57,853 nucleotides of DNA from Nostoc sp. LEGE 12450 (GTDB lineage: Bacteria; Cyanobacteriota; Cyanobacteriia; Cyanobacteriales; Nostocaceae): positions 1 through 57,853 of the forward strand of contig NZ_JADEXU010000036.1 of the NCBI RefSeq assembly GCF_015206895.1. The letters are read 5' to 3'. Both the position numbers and the translations under genes were made by a program. Below the pieces are notes generated by a model, which was not told the origin of the DNA, made no database searches, and saw nothing but the letters and a program-made list of their open reading frames with translations. Each line of letters starts with the position of its first letter. Within the stretch, counting starts at the first letter, position 1. Below are positions 35,371 through 44,935 of this stretch, piece after piece.

Positions 35371-35393
35371 GCGACTTGCCTTGAGCGAAGTCG
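35371..35393. repeat. Short dispersed palindrome
   Basis: GCGACTTGCCTTGAGCGAAG then TCG: arms CGACTT/AAGTCG. It is in the 300-bp gap 35257-35557, which otherwise shows nothing. Confidence 0.45.
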
Positions 35394-35557
35394 AAAGGAG
35401 CCAAAGTGTGCTTCCTATCCTTAATAATAGGTATTTCACTGAAATAGAGAGAATTTTTGCTTCAGTTTTGGGATATTTTTTATTTGGAAGTCCCTAACTA
35501 AAACTCGTTGTTTTGCGTAAATCCTGGTTTTATGTTGAGTCCTCGTACCTCGTGTTG

Positions 35558-36049
35558 TCATTGCCCAGGAGGGGGAGGAATAATCTCGATGCCGTACTTA
35601 GGTGAAGTGGTGAGAATTTTATCTAAGTCTTCAGGACTCAATGGTGGGGCAGATGTAATTTGACCATTCACCTCCTTTCCAACTTCGGCAATAAATTTCT
35701 CAAATCCAGCAGGTGTTACCCAAACTAACAGTTTGGCAGGTACAGAGGTGGTATTAGTAAATCGATGAAGTTGACCTTTGGGCGAATGGAGGAAGGTTCC
35801 AGCCGTTGCAACAAGGATGCGATCGTCAAGCTGGAATTCAATCTCTCCATCTTGAACATAAAATGATTCATTTTCTCTAGTGTGTCGGTGGGGAGGCGTA
35901 CCGCCACCAGGTGCAACGATTACCTCACAAAGCGCATAAGCTTCTCCTGTCTCTTCACCAATTGCTTTGAAGGTATAAAGGTCTTGACCAAAGTAATAAG
36001 AACGACCTCGATCCGGTTGAACAAAAAGTCCGTTTTGATGAATTGTCAT
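35558..36049 (-). CDS. Cupin-domain protein
   Basis: 163 aa from ATG 36049 (AAGGAAAG upstream). Single cupin: PPHRHTRENESFYVQDGEIEFQLDD carries cupin motif 1 (H-x-H-x4-E-x6-G), and HSPKGQLHRFTN motif 2. Such proteins bind Fe, Mn or Zn and include dioxygenases and quercetinase-like enzymes; the substrate is not predictable. First of the small detoxification-type genes read from the right. Confidence 0.8.
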   Translation of the reverse strand: MTIHQNGLFVQPDRGRSYYFGQDLYTFKAIGEETGEAYALCEVIVAPGGGTPPHRHTRENESFYVQDGEIEFQLDDRILVATAGTFLHSPKGQLHRFTNTTSVPAKLLVWVTPAGFEKFIAEVGKEVNGQITSAPPLSPEDLDKILTTSPKYGIEIIPPPPGQ

Positions 36050-36125
36050 TGCAAGTACTTTCCTTTTTAAGTTAGGTTTCATGCCTTAAGCAATCTAAAC
36101 AAGCCTTACATTTAATTCTATTCAC

Positions 36126-36302
36126 CTACTTCCCGCTGGAAATAGTCACGTCAACTTTGGGGTAAGGTTTCAAGTTGAGCAGCGCAGTAAAGTAACTCTG
36201 GAACTCTGGATTGCACTGCTCATGCACATAAAGTTGAGTGATATCGGCAACCGTAATAAAGATGCCTAGCGGCAGTTTTGTGTCAGGTAATTTTGCAACC
36301 AA
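36126..36302 (-). pseudogene. Short C-terminal gene fragment, unrecognised
   Basis: Immediately after the SDR stop a 58-codon frame reads LPLGIFITVADITQLYVHEQ...YFTALLNLKPYPKVDVTI. Composition is protein-like, but there is no good start codon or ribosome-binding site, so it is probably the end of a lost gene. Confidence 0.3.
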
Positions 36303-36304
36303 AT

Positions 36305-37054
36305 TTAAACTTGTGCCATGCCGCCATCGACAAATAGCTCAATACCGTTCACAAAGCTGCTATCATCCGAGGCAAGGAAAACAACCGCCTTAGCGATTTC
36401 GTCCGGTGTACCCACCCGCCCAAGGGGGATAGTGTCAGCCTGACTTGCGACAAATTCCTGCACCTGCTCATCGCTCAGTCCCAAGTGATTGTAGCCAGGA
36501 GTAGGAACCACACCAGGACTAATGGCGTTAACCCGAATCTTGCGCTCTTTGAGGTCAAGTGTCCAATTACGGGCAAACGAGCGCACGGCGGCTTTGGTTG
36601 CGCTGTAAACGCTGAAGGCTGGGGTGCCCACGGTAGAAGCAGTCGAGGCGTTCAGAATGATGGAAGCGCCCTCTGGCAACAGAGGCAGTGCCTTCTGTAC
36701 AGTAAACAACAGACCTTTGACGTTAGTGTTGAACGTTTTGTCAAAGTGTTCTTCGGTGATGGCTCCAAGTGGAGCGAGTTCTCCACCACCAGCATTGGCG
36801 AATAGCACATCCAGGTGTCCTTGCTCTTGCTTGATCGTGGCGAACAGGCGATCGAGGTCTGCCAAATTGGAGGCATCACTTTGAACACCTGTGACGTTTT
36901 TACCGATCGCTTCCACAGCGGCATCCAGTTCAGTTTGGCGACGACCCGTGATGAAGACGTAGGCACCTTCGGCGACAAAACGCTTGGCAGTGGCAAGACC
37001 GATACCGCTGGTGCCACCAGTAACAAGACTGACTTTTCCTTCTAGTTTTTTCAT
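36305..37054 (-). CDS. SDR-family oxidoreductase
   Basis: 249 aa. [15 protein letters not shown] (cofactor loop), [10 protein letters not shown] after strand 2, [13 protein letters not shown], catalytic [15 protein letters not shown] and [11 protein letters not shown] classical SDR of the type often annotated oxidoreductase/3-ketoacyl reductase-like. Same strand as its neighbours; 79 bp after the disulfide-type flavoenzyme. Confidence 0.88.
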   Translation of the reverse strand: MKKLEGKVSLVTGGTSGIGLATAKRFVAEGAYVFITGRRQTELDAAVEAIGKNVTGVQSDASNLADLDRLFATIKQEQGHLDVLFANAGGGELAPLGAITEEHFDKTFNTNVKGLLFTVQKALPLLPEGASIILNASTASTVGTPAFSVYSATKAAVRSFARNWTLDLKERKIRVNAISPGVVPTPGYNHLGLSDEQVQEFVASQADTIPLGRVGTPDEIAKAVVFLASDDSSFVNGIELFVDGGMAQV

Positions 37055-37132
37055 GATGATGAGTCTCTATGGTTGTTGAGGGCTGAAAGAGTTGGTGTAA
37101 AGAATTGTGAGGTGTCTATGCTTGCCACCTGC

Positions 37133-38527
37133 TTACACGTTTGAAAACAGCATATTTAACCCTTCAGCCATCGTGGGATGAGTCAAAATTCCATCGCGCA
37201 GAACGGTATAGGGCATCTGAGCTTGCATTACCATTTGCACTGTCGAAATCACTTCACCCGCTTCATGACACAAGAGTGAACAACCGAGAATACGACCCGT
37301 CTCGGTATCCACGATCGCCTTCATCAGTCCATCTGTTTGACTTTGTGTTACCGCTCGCATAATGTCTCTTGCATCCAGCTTCGCCACTCGAATGGCATAC
37401 CCTTTTTGCTGCGCTTCGGTTTCGGTCAGACCTATATGAGCCAGTTCTGGGTCGATGAAAAGACAGGATGGTACCAAGCGATCGCGCGTGCTGCGGTTGC
37501 CGCCATCAATCAGATTCGCTTTGACAATCCGATAATCATCCAGTGCCACATGGGTATATTGCGGTCCCCCATTGATATCGCCTAACGCCCAGATATTCGG
37601 TACGTTCGTCTCCAGGCGCTCGTTGACTGGAATAAATCCGCGTGCATCGGTTGCCACACCAGCAGCAGCTAGATTTAAGGTATCGGTGGTTGGCGCACGA
37701 CCGACGGCTATTAACAAGTGTGAACCCTCGAGGCTGATCTCACGATCGCCAACTTGAATCAGAAGTTTAGTTGCATTGCCAGAGCGAACGACCCTTAATA
37801 CCTTCGCCTTCAGCAAGAATTCAATGCCGTCTCGTTCTAAGAGTGTTTGAACGGCGATCGCAATATCTGGGTCTTGCTGTGACAAGATTTGCTCACTCTG
37901 CCCAATTACGGTGACGCGAGAGCCAAAGCGCCGGAACATTTGGGCAAACTCCAACCCAATATAGCCGCTACCGAGAACAATCAGGTGCTCCGGCAACTGT
38001 TCTAGCTCCATGATCGACTCACTAGTCAAAAACCCAGCTTCTTTGAGTCCCGGCACGGATGGAATCAACGGTCGCGTGCCTGTATTGATAAACAATCGTT
38101 CTGCGGTGAGTAAGCGAGTCGTTCCTTCATCTGTTGCCACTTCAATTGTTTTAGGTGCGACAAAGCGAGCAGTGCCAATGATCAGATCGTCCCCCAATGC
38201 GGTGTGCAAGTTGTTAAGATTTATTGGTCGTAGGGACTGCACGACCGATCGTTTGCGCCCAATCACTGCCGCCAAATCAACCGTGGGCGGTGCCGTGTTG
38301 ATGCCATAGGCAGCACTGTTTCGCACACTATTTGCCACCTCTGCACTTGCCACCATCGTTTTGCTGGGAATACAGGCAATATTAGGGCACGAGCCACCAA
38401 TCATGTTTAAGCTGCGTTCCACCAGAGCGGTTTTGCGTCCGTCCGCGACTAATGCAGGTGCTAGTGTTTTACCCGCTTTCCCACCGCCGATAATAATGTC
38501 GTCGTAGTATTGGGTATCCATTTTCAT
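37133..38527 (-). CDS. Pyridine nucleotide-disulfide oxidoreductase (mercuric-reductase-like)
   Basis: 464 aa. FAD motif IIGGGKAGKTLAP; redox cysteines in GGSCPNIACIPSKTM (C-x4-C); NAD-binding GSGYIGLEFAQMF; FAD contact NIWALGDINGG; dimerisation domain with LTHPTMAEGLN, the C-terminal His that works as acid/base in this family. It lacks the N-terminal metal-binding domain and C-terminal Cys pair of true MerA, so mercury reduction is unlikely. Substrate unknown, possibly a disulfide or quinone. Confidence 0.87.
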   Translation of the reverse strand: MKMDTQYYDDIIIGGGKAGKTLAPALVADGRKTALVERSLNMIGGSCPNIACIPSKTMVASAEVANSVRNSAAYGINTAPPTVDLAAVIGRKRSVVQSLRPINLNNLHTALGDDLIIGTARFVAPKTIEVATDEGTTRLLTAERLFINTGTRPLIPSVPGLKEAGFLTSESIMELEQLPEHLIVLGSGYIGLEFAQMFRRFGSRVTVIGQSEQILSQQDPDIAIAVQTLLERDGIEFLLKAKVLRVVRSGNATKLLIQVGDREISLEGSHLLIAVGRAPTTDTLNLAAAGVATDARGFIPVNERLETNVPNIWALGDINGGPQYTHVALDDYRIVKANLIDGGNRSTRDRLVPSCLFIDPELAHIGLTETEAQQKGYAIRVAKLDARDIMRAVTQSQTDGLMKAIVDTETGRILGCSLLCHEAGEVISTVQMVMQAQMPYTVLRDGILTHPTMAEGLNMLFSNV

Positions 38528-38544
38528 CTCCTTTGTGTTTGACG

Positions 38545-39369
38545 TTATTTCACAGCAGAGCTTGCTGCTTCAACAATCAGGTTGGCAACCTTTCTTGGAT
38601 GAGAGATAAAGGCCACATGGCTTGCTTTGATCTCAGTTGTTTTAGCACCGATTCGCTTTGCCATGAATCGCTCAAGCTCAGGGTTAATTGCCTGGTCTTC
38701 CTGAGCCACGAGGTACCATGAGGGAATCGTCTTCCAAGCTGCGCTTTCCACTGATTGGTCAAAGACCGCCTTGGCGGGTGGCTTCTGCGTCGCTGCCATC
38801 ACCCGCGCCTCGACTGTCGATACGTCTTTAGCAAAGACCTCGTGAAACTTCTCACGATCAATGTAGAGAAACCCTGCTGTATCAGCTACAAGTGCTTTGC
38901 TGAGTGCAGGAGGAGCATATCTGCTACTTAACTCGCTAATCGTTTCGCCTGGTTCTGGTGCAAAACCAGCGATATAAACCAATGCTTTCACTTGCGGGTT
39001 GCCAGCCGCCGCAGCTGTGATCACGTTTCCACCATAGGAGTGTCCGACCACAACAACGGGTCTCTGTTGGGCATCAATTACCCGCTTGGTTGTGGCAATG
39101 TCGTCTGGCAAAGAAGTAAGCGGATTTTGCACAGCGGTCACTGTATAGCCATCCTGTTGTAAAAGCGGAATGACATGTTGCCAGGATGTAGCATCGGCAT
39201 TGGTACCATGAACAAGAACGATCGAAGGTTTAGAGCCGGACGCTTGGGGTAATTCCTTAAAAATGGCTGATGCTGGATGCATTGATACCATAACGACAAC
39301 ACTAAATGCGAGTAGCAACAGCAACAATCTTTGAACTTTTTTCCATGTAAAAATCATCCTTGTTGTCAC
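38545..39369 (-). CDS. Exported alpha/beta hydrolase
   Basis: 274 aa. Start GTG 39369 or ATG 39357. Signal peptide LLLLLLAFSVVVMVSMHPASA. Oxyanion region VLVHGTNADATSW, nucleophile elbow VVGHSYGG, Asp near QEDQAIN and His in ASHVAF complete the triad. Related to salicylate-esterase/pyrethroid-hydrolase-like small esterases. Follows the flavoenzyme closely upstream on the same strand. Confidence 0.83.
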   Translation of the reverse strand: MTTRMIFTWKKVQRLLLLLLAFSVVVMVSMHPASAIFKELPQASGSKPSIVLVHGTNADATSWQHVIPLLQQDGYTVTAVQNPLTSLPDDIATTKRVIDAQQRPVVVVGHSYGGNVITAAAAGNPQVKALVYIAGFAPEPGETISELSSRYAPPALSKALVADTAGFLYIDREKFHEVFAKDVSTVEARVMAATQKPPAKAVFDQSVESAAWKTIPSWYLVAQEDQAINPELERFMAKRIGAKTTEIKASHVAFISHPRKVANLIVEAASSAVK

Positions 39370-39510
39370 CTCTATATTCCTGCTGGATTGTTGAAATCTC
39401 TAAAATGGGCTTTGTTGTTCGCATGATTAACTTGAAAACTGGTAGAATTGGTAACAGGTTGCCTGCTGGATATGCGGTAAAACCAAATAGACAAACACCA
39501 TTTCCACGTT

Positions 39511-39819
39511 TCAATTAGGTGAACGGAAACGGTTCAAGAAAAAAGTTATTTTCGGCTGTTTTGTGTTGAAAAAATACCCTCTTGAGCTAATACAGGCTTC
39601 CCTGTCGATACGTGCAAAAAGTTTTGGCATCGCCCCCAAAAGATACTCAGATTCTGCGATCGCCTGAAATTCCAATCCCGATGCTCGTGTCGTAGCTTGG
39701 GCATCAAGAACTCCGATAAAAGTAACGCGATGACCGCGCCGTTTGAGTTCACGACCTAATGCAAACATCGGGTTGAGGTGACCCGTTCCTGCTGGACAGA
39801 TAATGGCAAAATGAGTCAT
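39511..39819 (-). pseudogene. Glycosyltransferase (UGT/MGT-type) N-terminal fragment
   Basis: MTHFAIICPAGTGHLNPMFALGRELKRRGHRV is the typical opening of GT-B macroside/UDP-glycosyltransferases, but after ~80 residues similarity ends and the frame stops at 102 codons; a full enzyme has about 400-430. The whole acceptor/donor domain pair is otherwise missing. Decayed gene in an otherwise intact series. Confidence 0.75.
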
Positions 39820-39886
39820 AAGTCAAGCAAAAAGATATAAACTGGCAAGCGATCGCATGTAACAGTTGCGTAAGTCTTGAGTTTTC

Positions 39887-40450
39887 TTACTTGGCAAACA
39901 ATTCTTTGCCTGCTAAAGCAGCAGCCACTCGTGCTACATTTGCACCATGATACTTGGCAGCTTCCAGCCTTTGTTCAGTAACGCCTGTCTGCTCCATATT
40001 TTCTCCCGCTGAACGCCCATAGGGGCCCCATTGCAGACCGCCAAGAGGATATCCTGGTGTGATTTTGGGTAAAGGTACCATCACCATTCCCAGTTCAGCA
40101 AAGTTATTTAACAGTGCCAGCATGGTTAGTTCAGCGCCACCACCTGTATTGCCGTAACCGCCACCAGTCGCAAAGACAGCACCCACCTTCCCAATGAGGC
40201 TATCTTTAATCCAAAGAGGACCACAAACCTGATCGATAAATTTTTTTACGCGCCAATCTGGACTCCCCATGTGTACAGGAGAACCAACAATGACTGCATC
40301 ACTGGCGATTACATCATCTTCAGTAACATCCTCAGCAAACTTTACCTCCACTTCAGTACCTAAAACTGATGTCACACCAGAAGCGATCGCTTTTGCCATC
40401 TTCTCGGTATTGCCGTAATCTGTTGCGTAAACAATTAAGACCTTTGTCAC
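39887..40450 (-). CDS. wrbA: WrbA-type NAD(P)H:quinone oxidoreductase
   Basis: 187 aa flavodoxin-fold. FMN phosphate loop YATDYGNTEKMAKAI at the N-terminus; GSPVHMGSPDWRVKKF; ATGGGYGNTGGGAELTMLALL; and the WrbA-type insert with YPLGGLQWGPYGRSAGE. Two-electron reduction of quinones avoids semiquinone radicals, fitting an oxidant-defence role. 58 bp downstream of the dienelactone hydrolase gene. Confidence 0.85.
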   Translation of the reverse strand: MTKVLIVYATDYGNTEKMAKAIASGVTSVLGTEVEVKFAEDVTEDDVIASDAVIVGSPVHMGSPDWRVKKFIDQVCGPLWIKDSLIGKVGAVFATGGGYGNTGGGAELTMLALLNNFAELGMVMVPLPKITPGYPLGGLQWGPYGRSAGENMEQTGVTEQRLEAAKYHGANVARVAAALAGKELFAK

Positions 40451-40508
40451 CTTTTACCTCACATTTGTTGAAGTTTGCAGCTGTTTGTGCCTCAAATTGC
40501 AAGTCCTG

Positions 40509-41210
40509 TTACCCTAAATGCTGTTTTAAGAATGCCAACGTGCGATCGCCCGCTAATTCTGCGGCTTCTTTACGATAAGCAGAACTACCCACCCGACTAA
40601 ACCCGTGACTCACTCCTTCATAGCGATAGATTGTTACCAGGGGGTTGTCTTTCAGTCCTTGCTGAATGGTCGCTTGAGCGCTTGGTGACACAAACTCGTC
40701 ATTTCCACTCAGATGCAATATCAGCGGTTTCTGAATCTTTGTCGCCTCTGCTAAATTCTTGTCAATGTCAACACCGTAGTAACTAACGTTGGCATCCGCA
40801 TCAGTACGTGTTGCCATGAAATATGCCAGTTTACCGCCCATACAAAAGCCCACACTGCCGACCTTGCCTGTGCTGCTGGGATACTGCCGCAGAAAAGACA
40901 GGGTTGCTTTTAGGTCTTTTACGCCGCTATCCACATCAAACGCTCCGAGTAGCTCAATGGCTTTAGCCCACTGATCCTTATCGTCAGCATCAAGTTGCAC
41001 ATTGGGTTCCAGTCGCCAATATAAATCTGGCACGATCACGAAATAACCTGCCTTAGCATAATCATCGGCAATCTGTCGCATAGTATTATTGACCCCAAGA
41101 ATTTCTTGAATCAGCACAATTCCTGCACAAGGCTGACTACTGGGTGCTGCTAGATAGGCGCTAAAACTGCCCCCGGACAAGGCTGGAATGGTTACATTTT
41201 GAGTTGTCAT
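40509..41210 (-). CDS. Dienelactone hydrolase family protein
   Basis: 233 aa. GIVLIQEILGVNNTMRQIADDYAKAGYFVIVPDLYW is the DLH opening; nucleophile Cys in VGFCMGGKLAYF, Asp in SGNDEFVSP and His in GVSHGF form the Cys-Asp-His triad. Carboxymethylenebutenolidase activity is the family reference, but cyanobacterial members are not tied to aromatic catabolism. Confidence 0.88.
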   Translation of the reverse strand: MTTQNVTIPALSGGSFSAYLAAPSSQPCAGIVLIQEILGVNNTMRQIADDYAKAGYFVIVPDLYWRLEPNVQLDADDKDQWAKAIELLGAFDVDSGVKDLKATLSFLRQYPSSTGKVGSVGFCMGGKLAYFMATRTDADANVSYYGVDIDKNLAEATKIQKPLILHLSGNDEFVSPSAQATIQQGLKDNPLVTIYRYEGVSHGFSRVGSSAYRKEAAELAGDRTLAFLKQHLG

Positions 41211-41285
41211 GGTGCCCTTTCTTTTTAAGAATTTGCTATTTAGACTTTGACCAAATCAGACAATGTTGCTGAATGCAAGTATGAA

Positions 41286-41320
41286 GCGATCGCCTTACCC
41301 AGAGGGGCTTTGCCCATCGC
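41286..41320. repeat. HIP1-containing dispersed palindrome
   Basis: GCGATCGCCTTACCCAGAGG followed by GGCTTTGCCCATCGC: same architecture as the in-frame insert at 6804-6827 (GCGATC ... GCCCATCGC). In the 332-bp gap 41211-41542. Confidence 0.6.
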
Positions 41321-41409
41321 CAGTGCCATCAGCATGGTTGAAATGGACACCAAGAAGATAAAGCAGCTGGGGTACGATCCTGCTCTCCTTAATGCAACTT
41401 TTCATTAAT

Positions 41410-41477
41410 GGGGGTCGGAAATCAAAATTTGACAACTCCTAGAAGCAAGCTATTCCTCAAGCGAATTCCGAACCCCC
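41410..41477. repeat. Inverted repeat, possible element remnant
   Basis: GGGGGTCGGAA at 41410-41420 and TTCCGAACCCCC at 41466-41477, complementary apart from one extra base, bracketing 45 bp. Looks like the termini of a small non-coding element. Confidence 0.45.
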
Positions 41478-41542
41478 TTTCATGGGGATGTGTGCTTAGT
41501 GCGTCTAATTGTTGTCAAGCCAGTAGCTAAACCTTGCACTGA

Positions 41543-42412
41543 TTAGGCAGAGATGGGTTGCAGCCGTGATGTGAGAAATTGACGGATGTAGTTTGCGATC
41601 GCATCTCCATCTTCTTCCAGAGCAAAATGCCCGGTATCGAGTAGATGAAACTCAAGGTTCTGCAAGTCGCGTTTGTAGGCATAGGCTCCTTGTTCTATAA
41701 AGCCCTGGTCGTTTTTGCCCCACACCACCAGCGTGGGTGGTTGATACTGACGAAAATAGGCTTGCCATTGCGGATACAGAAGCAAATTGGACTGGTAGTT
41801 GTAAAACAATGCCAGTTGGATATCTTGATTACCAGGGCGATCGAGGAAGAGTTGATCCATGTTCCAGGTATCTGGGCTGATGGCTTCAAGATTGCGGACA
41901 CCGTTGCTATATTGCCATTTCGTTGCTTCTAGGGTGACAAGGTATTTGAGTTTGCCAGTATTCTCAGGAGAAGGGTCTTGCCAGTATGCTTTGAACAGTC
42001 CCCAAAAATCGCCGAGGCCTTCCTCGTAGGCATTCCCGTTTTGGACAATTAGTGCTTCCACTCGCTCAGGATATTTAGCTGCAATCCGATAGCCAATGGG
42101 AGCACCATAATCCATTAAGTAAAGACTGTATTTTTTGAGATTGATCGCAGTAATAAATTTTTCCACGATCTGTGCCAGATGATCAAACGTGTAGTCAAAC
42201 TCATCCACAGTTGGCATTGAACTGTTGCCGTAGCCAGGATAATCCGGTGCAACCAGATGGAAGCGATCGGCTAAGGCAGGAATTAAGTTGCGAAACATGT
42301 GAGATGAAGTCGGGAAGCCGTGCAACAGCAGAATCGTCGGATTACTGCGCTCTCCAGCTTCTCGATAAAAGATATCTAAACCATCGATCGCGATCATGCC
42401 AAATGTAGTCAT
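41543..42412 (-). CDS. Alpha/beta hydrolase (haloalkane dehalogenase/epoxide hydrolase-like)
   Basis: 289 aa. [20 protein letters not shown], the [12 protein letters not shown] strand, a nucleophile-region segment [14 protein letters not shown] with Asp where epoxide hydrolases and dehalogenases have it, a WGKNDQGF acid loop and DTGHFALEE for the His. Asp as nucleophile points away from simple esterases. Substrate unknown. Confidence 0.82.
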   Translation of the reverse strand: MTTFGMIAIDGLDIFYREAGERSNPTILLLHGFPTSSHMFRNLIPALADRFHLVAPDYPGYGNSSMPTVDEFDYTFDHLAQIVEKFITAINLKKYSLYLMDYGAPIGYRIAAKYPERVEALIVQNGNAYEEGLGDFWGLFKAYWQDPSPENTGKLKYLVTLEATKWQYSNGVRNLEAISPDTWNMDQLFLDRPGNQDIQLALFYNYQSNLLLYPQWQAYFRQYQPPTLVVWGKNDQGFIEQGAYAYKRDLQNLEFHLLDTGHFALEEDGDAIANYIRQFLTSRLQPISA

Positions 42413-42578
42413 CAGATTACTCCTTGTCGGTTTAGCAATATCTTGTCCTTTAGGACATGCTACGCGAACGCCAATTTACGAGGGTGAGTTGATAGTATTT
42501 GAACTATTAACTCGCGGTCTTTCACATCGGTATATAACACGCAGTAATGGTTGTATAGACAACAACTCCCAGCCTCAA

Positions 42579-42911
42579 TTACAAACAGCGAAAGTGGCAC
42601 CCTGCTAGCAAAATATTTTTCTTACCTGGAATTACTTCTGTAAGTTTATAATCTTTTTGCTTGTCTACAGTATTTTTATCTTGAATTTGGGTTTGGTCAA
42701 TACTGTAATTAACCTTTAGGGCAGTTTCCTCTGAGATATTATGCTTTTCAAGCGCCATGCTAGAGTTAAATTTAGATGTATTCAGATTATTATTAGGTAA
42801 AGTAACATTCTGGCTAATCTTGGCAATACCAGAGTTTCCAGAAAAAACTATTACACTACCTATTACCACTCCTAAACCTTTAACCCAGCACAAAAGATTA
42901 CTCATAGTCAT
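42579..42911 (-). CDS. Secreted hypothetical protein
   Basis: 110 aa from ATG 42911 (AGGTG upstream). One hydrophobic stretch VKGLGVVIGSVIVFSGNSGIA resembles a signal peptide; the rest is Asn/Lys/Thr-rich without a recognised family and ends in GCHFRCL. May be truncated. Confidence 0.4.
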   Translation of the reverse strand: MTMSNLLCWVKGLGVVIGSVIVFSGNSGIAKISQNVTLPNNNLNTSKFNSSMALEKHNISEETALKVNYSIDQTQIQDKNTVDKQKDYKLTEVIPGKKNILLAGCHFRCL

Positions 42912-43138
42912 ATTGCACCTTTTCAAAGAACTGATAGTTACTGAACAGCGATTAAACTCTAAGAATCTGAGATACTGTATATCGAAAACGGTAATCAGCA
43001 TTTTATTTTTTATCAAAGTTGATTAGCTTCAACGATCAATTCTGAGGGAGTTGAGAGTGAAGTATCTCTACAAGAATATTTTCTTGAAACTTAACAATCT
43101 GATTGAGGTGGTGTTTGTGTAGCATTTTGATTCCTCTG

Positions 43139-43489
43139 TTAATTAAGTTTGGCAGCGCCGAAAGTAGCGTTGAACGCATAACACCAAATAACAACAGACT
43201 GATAATTTGCTAAATCTAGCCAGGATGGGATGGGGTAACGTTGCTTTCCAGTAAAGCTTTGTAAGCGGTCAAGCAGGAAAATTTCTTGCTCTTTAATTGG
43301 AAAATCTGGGGGAGTGGTTGAACCAATAACGTCTTCAAGGCGATGGAGAACCACTCGTAAGTCAGGGCCAAGATCGGAAGTTTTAAAGTCTGGCTGCAAC
43401 TCGACGAATCGTTGCTCGGACTCTACTACAATCTGAACTGTTCCTTCGGTAGGATGTTCGCCAGAAACAAAAGTGCCAGATAAGTTCAT
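43139..43489 (-). CDS. DM13-domain protein
   Basis: 116 aa from ATG 43489. SGTFVSGEHPTEGTVQIV, a central DFKTSDLGPDLRVVL, and the ending YQSVVIWCYAFNATFGAAKL are the DM13 pattern, including its single Cys near the C-terminus, proposed to take part in electron transfer. No signal peptide remains in this start choice. 22 bp after the RidA gene, so probably co-transcribed. Confidence 0.8.
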   Translation of the reverse strand: MNLSGTFVSGEHPTEGTVQIVVESEQRFVELQPDFKTSDLGPDLRVVLHRLEDVIGSTTPPDFPIKEQEIFLLDRLQSFTGKQRYPIPSWLDLANYQSVVIWCYAFNATFGAAKLN

Positions 43490-43511
43490 AGTTGAGAATT
43501 CTCCAGTTATC

Positions 43512-43982
43512 TTAATGAATTTCAGATTTAATAACGGCAATCAAGACTAGTTCAACTGCTGCATTTAAGGGCAATTCTGAATGTCCAAAAGCTGTACGAG
43601 CATGACCAGCCTTATCGGTCATAATCTCTGCGAATAAATCAGATGCTCCGTTCAGAACAGCAGCCTGCTGAGTCCAGCCTGGTGCGCTATTTACGTGACC
43701 GTCTACACGAGCGATTACTTGCAAGTGTTCGAGTGAGCCGAGAGCAGCTTTCAATTGTGCCAATGAGTTCAAGGCACACAACTTTGCAGCCTCATAGCCT
43801 TCTTCCACCGTCAGATTAGCACCCAACTTACCTTTGTATCGTAAGACTCCATCCATTATAGGGAACTGCCCCGACACGAAAATAAGGTTATCTACCTTAA
43901 CCCAAGGCTTGTAATTTCCTACTGCTTTTGGTGGGTCAGGCAGAACTAGCTTTGCTTGTTCTAGTCGCTCCTCTATTGTCAT
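43512..43982 (-). CDS. RidA/YjgF-family protein
   Basis: 156 aa with GGAGGAAC upstream. NLIFVSGQFPIMDG, AAKLCALNSLAQLKAALGSLEHL and the ending GHARTAFGHSELPLNAAVELVLIA match the RidA superfamily variant with an N-terminal extension. Canonical RidA hydrolyses reactive enamine/imine intermediates; the usual catalytic Arg region reads ARTAFGHSELP here. Fits a damage-control role. Confidence 0.82.
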   Translation of the reverse strand: MTIEERLEQAKLVLPDPPKAVGNYKPWVKVDNLIFVSGQFPIMDGVLRYKGKLGANLTVEEGYEAAKLCALNSLAQLKAALGSLEHLQVIARVDGHVNSAPGWTQQAAVLNGASDLFAEIMTDKAGHARTAFGHSELPLNAAVELVLIAVIKSEIH

Positions 43983-44136
43983 AATGGTGTTCCTCCTAAA
44001 GAAAGTATGTCTGCAAAGTAGTAGACATCTCCAAAAAAGAATTTAAAACCCTTACTGCTGTCTAGGTAAAGGGGTTGCATAGCGGCAGCTTCACCTAGAA
44101 TTGGCATTATTACCTTTAGTGGAGGCAAAACGGCAG

Positions 44137-44823
44137 TTAAGAATTGAGGATTAGCGACGAAATTCGGTCTGCCTCTCCAGGTATCCATTGTTCGCCTAGC
44201 AGCTTATAGTTCATACGGGGAAAGTAGCCATATCTTTGACCTAATTCGCCACTAAGCAGTGTCATCCGTTCAATAGTGCGAGCGTTACTAAGTTTGCCAG
44301 CATCAAGGTATCGAAAAGGTGTGTTTTCAGTTAAATTGAATAACTTCGTTTTTGCTTGAGTATCGTCACTAACAACAAACACATCACTTACCATGTCTCC
44401 AAATTTTGGTGCATCGAAAACTTCCCACCAGACATTCTTGAACGCCCCTACAACCCGAGTTTTGGGGAAATGATTCTGAATCTGCTCTGCACCACTTGTA
44501 TCCCACGGCAATATGAAGTCAGTATAGGTGTCGTTAAAGGGATTGGAAATATCAATGTATATTTTTCCGTCCAGTTGATCGCGCAACGGTTCAAGTATAT
44601 TAAGCATTCCGTCTCGTAAGAACATTGCTGGAAGAACGAATTGGGCTGCTGCTGCATCAGCATAGCTGCCGGAACGAAGGTTTGAATTCTTAAGCCCTAA
44701 AACAAGTCTGGATGAACGCTCAATATCACGAGAAGCGAGAATCACATCGCGTCCTGCTTCTGCAAACATACACGCTAAACGAACGCCCATTCTACCTGTA
44801 CCGAGAATTCCAATAGTTTCCAT
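44137..44823 (-). CDS. NADP-binding protein of the F420:NADPH oxidoreductase-like type
   Basis: 228 aa. GILGTGRMGVRLACMFAEAGRDVILASRD is an N-terminal Rossmann motif with Ser-Arg-Asp favouring NADP. DISNPFNDTY, VVGAFKNVWWEVF and VFVVSDDTQAK follow the F420-dependent NADP reductase family order. Cyanobacteria make little or no F420 of the archaeal kind, so the cofactor partner is uncertain. Confidence 0.75.
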   Translation of the reverse strand: METIGILGTGRMGVRLACMFAEAGRDVILASRDIERSSRLVLGLKNSNLRSGSYADAAAAQFVLPAMFLRDGMLNILEPLRDQLDGKIYIDISNPFNDTYTDFILPWDTSGAEQIQNHFPKTRVVGAFKNVWWEVFDAPKFGDMVSDVFVVSDDTQAKTKLFNLTENTPFRYLDAGKLSNARTIERMTLLSGELGQRYGYFPRMNYKLLGEQWIPGEADRISSLILNS

Positions 44824-44935
44824 AATCAGCTTCCTAGATTTATTTGTAGAGCTTATCTCCCGACTAGTCGATAGATAAGCATTCGCCAGTAATCATAATG
44901 CTCGAATTGATTTTGGGCGGGCTTTGGAATGCTGA

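Noticed and set aside
37133..38527. Mercury resistance gene merA
   Set aside because: No N-terminal heavy-metal domain, no C-terminal vicinal cysteines and no mer genes nearby; a generic disulfide-type flavoenzyme is safer.
43979..44188. 69-codon frame between the NADP-binding protein and RidA
   Set aside because: Overlaps the upstream gene's 3' end in another frame and has unconvincing composition; it probably only contains the RidA leader.
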